A stretch of DNA of 64,000 nt. Origin: Cliona cf. orientalis (lineage: Eukaryota > Porifera > Demospongiae > Clionaida > Clionaidae). The notes below the pieces were generated by a model. The model was not told the origin of the DNA. It was given only the letters and a program-made list of their open reading frames with translations, and ran no database searches. Each line of letters begins with the position of its first letter. Positions within the stretch are counted from its first letter, which is position 1. Shown in pieces: positions 9,826 through 22,700 of the stretch. The translations under genes and the position numbers were made by a program. The DNA lies in contig OZ005698.1 in NCBI GenBank assembly GCA_963930775.1, forward strand, positions 1,054,001 to 1,118,000. The letters run 5' to 3'.

Positions 9826-12800
9826 ATTGTATGAGCAGCCATCTCTAGCCCCAGGTACACTCTATCCTATAAAAGTATTGTTAACTCCCACAAATTATAT
9901 TATCGACCTTTAAAAGTTGGTAGCATGCAAGAACGTTATGCAGTGAAGCCAAGTCAGTGCTGGGTAGCATCTATTGCCCCAACAAAAAAAATGGAATTTT
10001 GGCTGATCGATTGAAGTTTTGGGTTGTAGCATGCACTATTTGCAGCCATGCTTTCCATATTATAAATACTAGCTATAATAGGCTGCATTATTCCACAGAG
10101 CTAGCAACCTGGGCCAGGCTGCTATATGCATTGTCCTGCAGCTGTTATGATTCCCAGTTCAATGTTAGCACACAAACATTAGATGATGTGTGGGGTTCTG
10201 GGGGAAAGATTCCGCGGATGCTTCACATTTCTGGTAGCTAAGGGACGTCCACCATCTCATCTAGCTTATAGGCTTCGTGAGAATCAGTGATGCCCCACTT
10301 ATGCTAATGCTCATTAGATTAACGGCCAATGATGTGCACTGCTAGCTACATGTCCGAGTCACCTGGATACTGCCAAGTTAGGAATAGTTGGTGATGTTTG
10401 TAGCATGTTATATAATTAGCAGTCATCCCTGATATGATGACGGGTGAATAGTGTTCAACATGCCCGGAAGGTTTCTTGTCTGAGCGGCACATTTCTAAGA
10501 GCAGAAGGACTAATTTTGCGACAAACCCGGCTTTGATCACAGGCAATACCACTGCAACGAAGTTGAGCTGACTAGCCTAGCCAGCCAGATAGCTGGGTTT
10601 CGTCCATGATCGCAGCGGCTGCTTCACCACATGATTGAGTGAATTCACCAAACTATTTTTTTAAATAGACGTAGTTTCGGCGAGATTTAGCTACTTTAGC
10701 TATAGGCAACTGTAGTGGTCCCTGCATAATAATAATGTATAGCCGTCACTGTGTACGGCAGCTACCTCCTTAGTTCAAGCTCCAAGTGACACAACTCCAT
10801 ACGACAAAGTACCCACCACTCCATTATGTAACAACCACTGACTTTCAGCCAGTTGATTCATGCAGGTGCGCCAGAACGTGGTTCCCAAGTATGTTGGGGA
10901 TCAGTTGTGGAAGCTGAACTCTTTTTGTAGTGAATTAAGTACGAAGTGTTAGCCAAAATTAATGTTTATATATAGTAAGAGAGCAAAAGTGTCTATTCTA
11001 GCTTTTGCTGTTCACTTAAGTTGGTAATAGGTTTTGTAGAAGAACAGCAATACATACAGTTGAGGGTGACTAGCTGCAGCAATGGCAGCTTAACCGCTCG
11101 TATTGTTCTCAAGGCTTGGCACCTTGACTTGCATGGTTCAGCCATATGAGTAGGCAGGTTCGCTAAATTCGCTACTACGTACAGAGGTAGAGCGATTCTC
11201 TTAGGCTCACATCTAGACTGAAAGAATAAGAACACTGGCAGTCAAGAATTTTGGGATTGCTTGAAAAAGACAAGCAACTTCCATACTCAGGTATATAGCT
11301 CCACTTAGCTTATATTAATTATTAATGACTATGCTAAACAGTGTTGCACCATACTAGAAACTATGTGACCAATAGGGTATAATTGCGTACACTAGATCCA
11401 CTCAATATCAACTACTATACATAGCAGCACTGAAAAAGTGGAATATCTGTAGCTTTTATCCCTTTGCTGATTGTTGACAGATTTTCAGTCCCCTTTGCTG
11501 TATCAAAGGAGATCTCATTTCAACTATTTACCAGCCAAAATTTGAACCAAATTGCTCCAATCGCGATCCAGTGGGGGATGTGCTGCACATGTAAATGGCT
11601 GCTCTAATAGGCCAATTAACTATTACAACACTTGTTTTTCTAGCTCCGTAATTGCTCCCTGAGTTCGTGTGTTGGTTCTTGACCTGCGTTGAATGCTACA
11701 GATTCTTTCCGTTGTCAAAACAGACACTCATGGATCGTGGCAATTGATTGTAATAAACTCTCTCCACTCTCTGTCTGTCTAAGCCGTAGCATAACTTCAC
11801 GAAAAGTTAATTAATTTGTCTTGCAATCTCTGAATATCTCGTCAATTATATTATTATTATCTCGACACGTTTATTACCCCTACACATACGGTATTCCTCT
11901 CTCTGCCCCCCTCCCCCTCCCTCTCCCTCTCTCTCTGCCCCCCTCCCCCTCTCTCTCCCTCTCACTCGTTCGTTCGTTTTGTTTGTACTGCGTGTAGCTA
12001 CTAAAACAATATGTTCTCTTTTTTGTTCGTGATTACTCTTCCTCCTTGTAGAATGTACTTAGGTCAACTAATAGACTGCGCCTTTACACATCCCCCAATT
12101 CACAAGAACACGGCTACCCAAATGCTCCAACCTCGTGAATATGCTTACTTATTCACAAATGTTATTTTTGCGAGGGAATGGCCTCATGTACATTGGCATG
12201 CCTGTCCTTTATACTTGCAGCTGCTGGCTGTATAGCTTAGATGAGTGACAGTTTACCTAACCTGACTACCCCTACAGCATAGCAGTGTAAATGTCTTACC
12301 CCATTAGCACCCAATAGTGGTCACAGGCGTAGTAACCCGACACCCCGGGACCTTAAACAGCTGGTGCATTTGGCCGAGGATGTGGCCACCCCAGGATGGC
12401 AGTGGCTTTTTAGAGTAAAATTTGCATGCATGGCTGCTATAGTATATTATAATGCTTGGGGTCAGCTGAGCTTTGAAAAGGTCACACACATGCTGGACCT
12501 GGTATGTTAATTTGATTAGCACATTGTTACCTAAGCTGACAGTCTAGTACAATACGATGTAGAAGGAAGAACTGAGTGAGGGGGAGAGAGAGAGAGAGGG
12601 AGAGAGAGGGGGAGAGAGAGAGAACAAGTGAGCAAGCTAGCAAATTCCATATAAACACTAAATCATAATAATTTGTCCCACCCCCACATCCTCTGTTCTC
12701 CAGCTGTATCTAATTAACATCACCTATATAGGTAGTAGTACAACCACTGCCAGCCTCTGTGTGCATATTATGTATAATATAATAAGGCCAAACACAGTAA

Positions 12801-13049
12801 TAAGGCTCAATTTGTCCCCCTACCCATGAGGGGAGGGTGGGTGCTGGGTATACAAATGTTGGACAGCTGCCTTACTACATCAAAATGCGACCACACCTTC
12901 CTTAATTTAGTAATTGGTAGTCTAGCGTGCAGGGAGTGGGCTTTATTCAGTAATTGCTTCCAGGTGTACATGATTAATGGCTCTTAATTGTGAAAGAAAC
13001 TAATTTGTAAATGAGAGAGAAAGGAGGAAAGGAGAAAGAGAGAATGGAC

Positions 13050-13112
<63 letters not shown>

Positions 13113-15606
13113 AGAAGGAGGGAGGAAGAGGGAGAGAGAGAGAGAGGTAAGTGCTCATTACCTTTAACAGATTCCTGGCCACCTAGTTCACATGCTGTGT
13201 ATAATTATTGAATGTTTTTGTTAGCAGTGTATTGTATGTACATAATGACCGTGATTGTGTTACAACCGACTGTTTTGCATAGCTTCAGACTGCCATCTTT
13301 CTTTTGGAATGGATTCTTGAAACTCTACACCTGTAAAACTAGTGGGGGGCTCATTTCACAGCAACATGCACAACATAATATTATACTGCAGTACATACAG
13401 TACTCCACCCCTCTCTCCTTTCTTCAACCAGCAGCAAACACGCCGATCAGATTCTTCTCTTGCCAAGCATTGCCTCATAAGAAATGAAAATCATGCAGCT
13501 TCGGAGACTTGCCATACGTACACATAGCTAGCATGCATGTATCACTCTCTCTCTGGGGTCTCTTATTTAGCATTACCTCATTTGAAAGGTGCAGTTATAC
13601 TGATATATAGCATGCATGCATGCACAATAGTGGGTATGTCTATTATGATAATAATATTATAATATTATGCAGGTTACAGGTATATGTATGTACGTTGTAT
13701 AGGAGTGGCAAACTATGCAGGGGGAGGGGTGTGTGGGAGTGGAGAGGTTCTTGTCATTGGCTTGTAGCGAGAGAAACATGATGGTGCATGGTGTTGCTGT
13801 GTTGTTGTTGCCGTGGTTGCTAGCCACATAGCTAGCCACGTACGTACGTACGTACGTGCGTAACGTGCCCTCAAAAACAGATAGATTTCAGAAGTGTAGC
13901 ATACGTACATATAGAGATGCGGTTCCAACTTTTGCGTGGTTCATAATATGATCTAACATAAGTACACCAGATGAGGAGAGTGGGGATCACAGTGCCCCCT
14001 GGCCCGCCCCTGGCCCTCCCCTTCCCCCCGAAGCTAATTCCCCTAAAATTCTGCGATGTACATTGAGAACAGCATCTGATTCCGTCCGTGCGTGTGTGCG
14101 CGTGGCTCTTCTGCATAATATTGTGTGATGAGTGTTGCATCGATCTCATCTCATGAGTAGTGAATATTATAATGTTACAATTGATCAGTGCATGTCAGGT
14201 ATGCCAGTCAGATTGACAAATGACTATGTCAGGAGGTTAATGGCCCAACTGTTGATCAACAAATGCTAGGTCAATGATGTGAGACTGGTCCCTCTGTTAG
14301 TATGGATATCAACTATGTATGTGCTCAAACTACTATAACCATACTTGCGTATGTATGAATATATGAGTTTTATGTGCTAGTGTAGTGTAATTATCCGAAA
14401 CAGCTGTTAGCAGTTTGCACTGTTTGGCACTCATTCTCTCTATAAGTATATTCGATTTCCTGCGATGCATGTATATACGTATGCTATAGCCAATATACTG
14501 AACACCATATACATATGCATGGACACATAATGCTATGCGTACAGTCAGTCATTGTTATTATAGTGTGCATGTAGCTAGCTAGCAAGATATGTGCACCATA
14601 TCCAATTAGAAATGTACCTACGACGTTTAATAATTGTTCAAGTGCACTTTCAACAGTGGGGGGATATTTGCTTATTCTCCCTTATAACTGAAAAATGCAA
14701 TCTGAATGCATAGTAGCTACAGTTTCTATACGTAGCTAGTCACTGTAGTGCACTTTTACTATGCTTAGCTGTGCTATGATGTCGGGAGTTCAGGCATGCG
14801 TGACCTTAGACATTGTGTCTACGGTGGAACATCGAGGCCTAATCTGATTGGTTACACTCTGTAATCGTATTAGTGTCCGTGTCGTCATACTGATACCATG
14901 ACTGATTCAATAGACGTGTACCGTGCGTATTTTAGTTTGTAGGTACGTGGCTTAAACATTATTATGGTCGTATGAATGGATTTGCTACTAGACACGTATT
15001 TTGCAGCAGAGGGAGTAACTGTGCACACTATATTGCGGGTACGTGGAATATGTGGGTCATTTGTAAGGATTTAGTTGGCAATCAAAGACCACTTTGATAC
15101 TGCCATTGAAACGACAAATTTTGGACTGTGTGGTGTAATAACCGTGACAAATATACGTGATTGACTGGATGTATATCCCAAGCTTCTCAACAATAATAAT
15201 ATTGTTATTGTAATAATTATAGGTATACAAGTTTATCATGGAGTCAGTATGTTTAACTAGATTGTAACTAGTAGCAGCTAGCATGTACATGTAGCATGCC
15301 TCTTGAAGTTGTTTCCCACAGTCTGTCTGCTGGCGTGTTCACATGTGCTCGGTGATTTGTATGGTAGGCTGCATTGTTGGACTATACGGCGATCATGATA
15401 TGTGTCCTCTCTGTTGACATTGCTGAATGCCTTTAGTGTCACGAGCACTTTGTTAGCACCTTCTTTTGAAGCCCACTCTACCATACTCAACCATTTCCTA
15501 TTGTCATAATCGATGTTCGGCCCCCTTAGACTTTAACATGCATAAATGTTATTTAGCACAACAAGGATGCCATTTAGCTACACACTCTGAGCACTTCGTT
15601 AAAATA
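9826..15606. other. Gene-poor spacer
   Basis: No supported gene in about 5.8 kb. Contents: pyrimidine-rich tracts at 11900-11965, a purine-rich stretch at 12575-12625, a (GA)n tract at 13051-13109, and an ACGT tetranucleotide run near 13838-13857. A short dispersed repeat near 10773-10806 resembles 53703-53736. The small open frames here (for example 9957-10241, 12011-12235, 13871-14149) show no family resemblance and no convincing splice context. Confidence 0.5.
13051..13109. repeat. (GA)n microsatellite
   Basis: An uninterrupted AG dinucleotide run, followed by imperfect GA-rich sequence to about 13145. The open frames across it are repeat artefacts. Confidence 0.95.
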
Positions 15607-15943
15607 CATAGGCGTAGGAACCGGGGGGGCACCGGGGGCACGTGCCCCCCCAACCAGCAAGGAAGGGGGCCAGTGCCCAAACAGCCAGAGCAATGCCTGT
15701 ACATGCTGTAATAGGCCTGACTATGAAATATTCAAGAACAAGTAGCTACAAAGTCTGTTCTGATCGACTTACTGTTCGTTTCTTCATTGATACAACCAAG
15801 AAACTCCGACCTGACACTGTCATTCATGCGAAAAGGGCATGGTTTACACCCAAAGTGGGCGTGGTCTCAAAAAATTTTGCGCGCGCTTCGCGCGCAAACA
15901 TTATAATGCCCCCCCCAACCATCACCATCTTCCTACGCCTATG
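15607..15943. mobile_element. MITE with CATAGGCG termini (copy A)
   Basis: Ends are inverted repeats CATAGGCGTAGGAA and TTCCTACGCCTATG. The element is flanked by a 5-bp direct repeat AAATA at 15602-15606 and 15944-15948. Inside are GC-rich stretches (GGGGGCACGTGCCCCC) and a TTGCGCGCGCTTCGCGCGCAA hairpin-like palindrome near one end. A relative with CATAGGCG ends and the same GCGCGC palindrome lies at 33782-34101. It has no coding capacity. Confidence 0.85.
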
Positions 15944-16159
15944 AAATAATAACACCACCTTTTGAAATCACACTAGCACTATACCATAATAATTAAATTC
16001 TGTTGCCATGGATACTGGACTATGAAACTTACAAAACATACAAATTTCTCAGCATTATGACACTATATAAAATGATCAGCTATGTAGTATTCCAGGGAAT
16101 TAACCAAACTGAATAGCTGTTTAGCTAGTTGTGGTTTTGAGGCCTGACCCAGATACTGT

Positions 16160-16270
16160 TTACGCTTGCTTGGTCATCTCTGGGGGCCTTGCTGGATCAG
16201 TGTGAACTTCCACCACACAGGGCTCATTGTACTGCTCTTGTTGGCAAAAGAGAACCCATTTTGAGGATAA
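16160..16270 (-). other. Possible orphan terminal exon
   Basis: A minus-strand acceptor-like CTGCAG precedes 37 codons with balanced composition (contains KWVLFCQQEQYNEPCVVEVH) ending at TAA. No upstream partner exon was found and I recognise no family. It may be a gene remnant or chance. Confidence 0.2.
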
Positions 16271-18031
16271 CTGCAGTCACAGACTGAACCACTTCTGTCT
16301 AGAAGAACTTGACTAGCAAAAACATTAAAGCAAAGTTTTGATCTCTTGGCAATGTGTATCCTAAGGTGGGTATGATTAGTATGTGTAATACACAGGGCTA
16401 GTGCTTGTGAGCCCAGCTGTAGTGTATTGACTACATCAAGACTTTAATTGGTCCTCAAAATCGAGTTTCTCAAGCTTAATCGATCGTGATAAGGGGAAGT
16501 GGATTACAGTGACCCATGTACATGACAAGTTCCAAGCAGCTGTGCATTAGAGTAATAATATGCATAATGTTACTATAAATAATTATAGTTGATTTTATTT
16601 TATTCTCGCATTTTGGCACTATTAGTCAATTATAATTGTGTGCAGTGTGTATCTACCCTACCCTGGTGATTGCTATGGTAGCACAGTTGAATTAGTTCCA
16701 CTTCTGTTGGCATTATTGAGATTCCTTTGGAGTGATAGGTTCGTTAGCACCTTCCAATGCTGGCACAATACCTCTGGCCTCTGTTAGCTGCTGCACTTGT
16801 GAAAGCACATTATCCCGTCGCTATGATAATAATTATTGTGCTACTCTGCTAATACGTATTGCCAGTATGTGGGGGAATTCAGCTTTTATTTGTTCGTGAG
16901 GTAAGAATATTATTTGAAGTTAGACAATCACCACTGTCTGGGCACCATCCGTGCAGGACCATTGATTGCAGACTTTTACCATGTGAGCTTTGACAAGGAG
17001 GCATCTTGAGTAATCGAAGACTGCTTGAGATTCTTAGGTGGATTAGTCTTGAATTTCAGAGGACATTTCAATAATTAACCACCCCACGTCCCAAATTAGA
17101 ATACCAAATCTCTTAAATATTTTTTTGCATATCTCTAGGATTCTATTCTAATGAACCCTTGACCATCTCCCCCAGTAGCTGCACAGTGTAATGGTGCATG
17201 TGGTAAAAGGTCGTCAATAGAATGCGTACACGTGCACATCTGGCCCCAGAAATCATGGAGATGGCGTCTAAGATCGACTCTCAACCTTGATAGCGACAAG
17301 TTTCGATGCTTCAATCACAGAGACGAATTCGACAACACAGTATTCCTTCCGAAGTTCAGGTTGGTCACGCTGCTGCAGTCGCGCGCGGGCCAGCCCCTTG
17401 TGGCAGTGATGCGTGCTATATATAGCGCAAGGCTAGCTTTATTTATCCATGGCATTACGTAAGCCAAGAAAACACGTGAAGTTCAACCAACAGTACTTCT
17501 CAGAGAAAGTAGCGCTCAGCTTGTAATCTATTCGCTGGATACACGCATAAGGTACTCTACATATTTACTGATTTTCAAGTCTCAGAAAGGCTCCAGCGAG
17601 GCCCTAAATTTTCTCATAATTACCTCATAGATTACCTAAGAGATTACACCATAGGTTTCATCATAATTACACTATAATTACCTCATAACCACAGAAAAGT
17701 AAATTGCTACTGGGGAGATAATAAGCTTGCCTGTGGTAGCTAATTCTAAGACTCTAAGATATTTTGATCCCTCCTCATTCTTGGCCTAGCTGTCAGTACG
17801 TCAGTTTATTGAATAATCAACACTGTCCAAATCTCTCTCGTTCTATTCTCTTCTCCTCTATCTTTCTCAATCTCCTATATTTGAATCATGGGATGCATAG
17901 AACAATTAAGGCCACCTGTGTCTACAGACTTTAGCTAATAATAAATGATTGAATAAGCATTCTTAGCTGTAATTATTGGTATACCGATGTACCACATTTA
18001 TAGATTACTGACCAGTCAGCTGTTGATGTAT

Positions 18032-18241
18032 TTAGGCAGTCATTGCGGGAAACAAACACAATACTGTTATCATATACCCATCGCCTTGAACTGTGACCTT
18101 TAATTCGACTTGGAAATCAGAGAACTTGAATGAGATCTTTGCTCTAATTTGATCGGGACCCACACACGTATCATTACACGGGTAATTAGTCAAGATTTGC
18201 CTCAGACCTTTAAATTTCATTGGTTCCTGGACTGAGCTCAT
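18032..18241 (-). other. Possible small open frame of unknown function
   Basis: A 69-codon minus-strand frame starting at an ATG, with amphipathic composition (contains RAKISFKFSDFQVELKVTVQ) unlike the repeat-driven frames around it. No signal peptide, no recognised domain. It could be a beta-strand-rich exon of an unrecognised gene. Confidence 0.22.
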
Positions 18242-19521
18242 GTTTCCGAGAGTCCATAGCTAGATTGCGAGATCAAAGCCCACACAAAAGTTTAAATGTA
18301 CGTACATGCGTATGTACATGGTTCCCATGGTATTGCTATACATTTCGTGGAAACACTAATTCAGTTAGGGTTTGTTTTGATTGGGAGTGCGCTATATGCC
18401 ACAGAGCCCCAGGTGTATTGTATGTTAAAATATGCTGATGCAGCACATTTTTCATGGAGCAGGATATAGCACACATTCCCATGATGGGCTGTGTATAGTG
18501 TGTGGCCTATAATGGCATTATATCATGCCAGTATACCTTTCAAAACAATGACTTCACCCATCTGTGGGAAACCTAATTAAGTCAAGACTGCACATTAAAG
18601 CATTTTTGTTAGCGGAATTAGCTGGCATGATATGTAGTTCAGGCTTAGCCTAATATAAATGGAGACCTTCACATTTATTCATATTTGTGTTGATAGTAGC
18701 CCAAACTGTACTAGAGCACCAGGACCCTTCTTATGTACATTGACAGTCATTGATATCACTGATGTACAAACAGTGTTTTTCTCAATGATATTATGCTTTG
18801 ATACCATACCAGCATTTTGGTTGATCTAGATATCTTATATTCACATGTTACTAGGTGGCACGTACGCATGTAGTGTAGCCTCAAACAGCTTACCATGTAC
18901 ACAACATGCATACCTATTTGCAGCATCAGCAGCTGGACATAGATATTATATAGATAGTGGTAGTGATGTCCACCGTGATTGAGGATGAGGCTCATTGAAC
19001 ACAACCAGACGAAACACACACTGTCATGCTATTAAAGACACTCGTGATAATTATTATAAGCATGCATGTTCACTCCTTATAGCCTAAGATCACCTTCAGT
19101 AGACCAAGAGAAATGCATGCCATACTCCACCACGATTGCTCGTTTGCTTAAAATGTGTATGCACTTATAAAGCCTTGAGACAAACTTCTAATGCAATATT
19201 GGATAGATGCACATGTATGACATTGTGTATGTCGACTATTGTAAGGGGGATGTGTTATGGGATCACATTTGTAGACAAATTGACCAGCAATGTTTTGTAC
19301 AAGGGAAATATTGCAATGGCTATATATCTGGTAGCTTTTCTGGCTCTCCCTTAAATGTTGCAGCAGTGCTCTATATTTAGCTTGGTGCTCTTAATTCATT
19401 CTTAGGCCATTAATATTATGGGATATCATGCATGTGTCGGTATTATCAAAATTTAATGGTATCTAGTAATGGCTTGACAGGTTTGGTGTTCTGTATTGTT
19501 TATTTACTCTCCTCTCTCTCT

Positions 19522-19689
<168 letters not shown>

Positions 19690-19741
19690 TCTCCCTCCCT
19701 CTCTTCCCCTCTCTCCCCCTCTTTCTAGTTTGTTGTAGGAG

Positions 19742-22700
19742 ATGGCAACCCACGAGCCAGTAAATTTTAGTGGTTCCAGCAGCAATAGAACTGCTTGGAG
19801 AAGAGTATCCTCTGATGGAGGAGGCCAGCTCAGAACTGACAATGTTGGCGGAAAGAGTCCAGGTATAATCAAATTTGTAAAGTACTATTCTCTCAGTTTC
19901 CAGCACAGTATGCTTGCAGTGGCTATGAAATTATACACATTAAGTTTTGGATAACTGTTTGAGTGTGTATGTTGAGCGAGAAAGAGAGAGAGAGAGAGCT
20001 TTTGTACGAATGGTTCCCTCTCTTGCCTTGTGCGTGCAGGAAAATCCAGGAAATTCTCTCTTTTTAAGAGGACATCATCGAAGGATGACCTGCTCTCTGG
20101 GGGCAGTGGTAGGTTTGAACGATCCAGTGGAAGAGGAAAGAGAAAGACGAGCAAAGGATCTAGCAGCCGCGATTCATCACTGGACGGCTTGAGCAGTGAT
20201 GTAAGTACATGATATTGTATTTATAGAATCACTAGGGCTAATTCAAATGCTGAATGTATAAATTTCAATCTGTCACCCCAATAAATTTTTTAACGCCATG
20301 CATCTACCTTATTGCATGGTTCGGATAGGTGTGCCTGAGTGCACACTGGGAAGGGGATACATCTTATAAATTTTCACTATCTGCTCATAGCCATACTAAT
20401 AGGTGTAAATAATTATGTTAAGAGGTTGCATAAGTGGCCCACTTTCTCTGTGATGTACTTTCTCCTTTGTGTGTGTTAATTTAATAATAATTACAGTCTA
20501 GTCCTGCTCTTACGGTAGCTAATTGCTCAATCTGTTTATTTACTGTTTGTTTCCTTTACATAATTACACTCCTCTGCTGGACCCACTTTAGAACGAGCCA
20601 CGGAACCAGGTAGAAACAGAAGGGAGGACGTCGACTGCAGCTGTACCTGGGGGAGCTGCCTCCTCAGCAAAGCCTCCGATTGCCAAGAGCCAAGCCAGAG
20701 ACTACTCCATCGGCGACTCACAGGAGCTAGAACACAGAAGCGCTTCCGAACTATCTGCGAGAAAGGTGCAGAAGATTAACAAAGAGTTGACTAAACAGAA
20801 TAACCAGCTGAACAAGGACGTCGATACGCTAAAGAGAGAGAATGAGGTGCTTCAGTCAGAGAAGTTGAAATTGAAGGGCGAAAATAAGACTCTTGAAAGG
20901 GAGTTGCGAAGAGTGAGCTCAAAGGGGGAAGTTCAGCGGATATTGAAGAACGGACCAACTGACACTGACCTGGAGGAAATAGCTGCCGAGCAACGCATGT
21001 TGGAAAGAGGTCAAAAGATCGACGCTCTCAAGAGGAAATTAGAGAAACAGTTGGAATACTTTCAACAGAGAGATGCTGCTGATAAGCTAGAGAGAATGGA
21101 GGAGGATTTGCTACCTGAGAGTGAGAAGCAGTCAAATAGTGGAGTGTGGGATTCCAAAACTGCTCTGAAACGTCTAGTTGAAGAGCAAGATATTAGCTCA
21201 CGTTTGCAGAAGGAAAACATGGAGTTAAAGTCAAAATTGGCTGCGCTAGAAGCAGACCTGGAGCAGCTGGTGAAGGCAAGATCGAGCCCCAAGAATTCCA
21301 GAATAAAGCCAGGCAACTTTTTCCGACGCAGCAAGAGAGGAGGCGAAAGTAAATTGACCCCAGCGTCTGGTGATAGTCAGAGAGCCAGGAGCCCAGATAT
21401 TCCACTGAGTGAACTACTGACATTCGATACACCTTCTTCTCTTGAAGGCACCCCAATCCACAAGCCACTCCCAGTACACTTATCGCCTAACCAATCTCCT
21501 AAACTCGAAGCTAGAGACAGACAGAATGGTGAGATTCAGGAACTGAAATCCAGAGTCAGGTCAGCCGAAGAGGGCAAGAAGAGTGCAGAAAACCGAAATG
21601 AGGAATTGGAAACTGAGCTTCGTGAAGTAAAGAGCCAACTAGAAGCGTTACAAATTAAAGCGGAAAAGGGAAGAAAGGATAGTGAGGAAGTTGATAAGCT
21701 CAAGAAGAGCTTGAAAATGGCCAGCAGTGAGAAAACGTCCCTCTCTGGTCAAATTCAACATCTTCACAAGGAGCTAGATGAAATCAAGGCTGCAAGAAGG
21801 TCTGCAGAGAGAAGTACGACCGAGTCACTAAAGAAGAAAGATGGTAGGATTGAAGAACTGGAGCTGGACTGTAGCAGAGTGAAGAAAGAATGTGAAAAGC
21901 TACAAAAGGAGTTAGACTCTTCGAAGGCATCTGTTGCAGAATTGAAGAGAAAGGACAGCAGAATAGATGAACTAGATGTGGAATGCAGTAAAGCAAGGAA
22001 AGAATGTGAAAGACTTCAAAAAGAACTCGAATCTGCAAAAGTTGCCATTGCAGAAGCGAAAAATGAACCTAAAGTGACCACTCCCACGAGCATCCACACT
22101 GCCGCCAAGCCGCCTTCAGGAGCTAGCAGACACGTAAGCCCATCCCACTCTGCTAATACCAGTAAGCCAGCACTTAGTGTTCAAGGTAAGACTGCTTCAG
22201 CTGCATCATCCCCTAAGACAGCGTCTTCACCTGTGTCATCAACGTCATCCCCTAAGATAGCTTCTTCCCCAGTTTCTTCAACATCCGATAGTGTCTTTAT
22301 GGAGATAACAGAAAGCAATTCAAGCAAGGTGACGACGAGTGACAAAAGGAAGCTATCTTCAGATTCAAATAAATCAGTGAGCGAATCAGTGTCCTCGAGA
22401 GCCACTAGAAAATCAAGTGCTGAATCGATCGGTGAAAAGAAGTCCGAAAGTCAGTCACGTTCTAGGCGAAATTCCAAGTCTCCACCAAGGCTGAGAAAAC
22501 GTCGATCAAGTACGGAGTTGATTGAACTTTTTGAGCATCCTCCACCAAAGGAAACACTGAAGCCTTCTGAAACCAACGTGAAGAGAAACACGTCCTTTGC
22601 CAATCTAGCAACATCTGTATCGCATCGAACGAAAGTGGCAGCCACTCGAGCCATGTTTGAAGGAAAGAAAGATGATGAACCAGTCAAAACACCTGCAACA

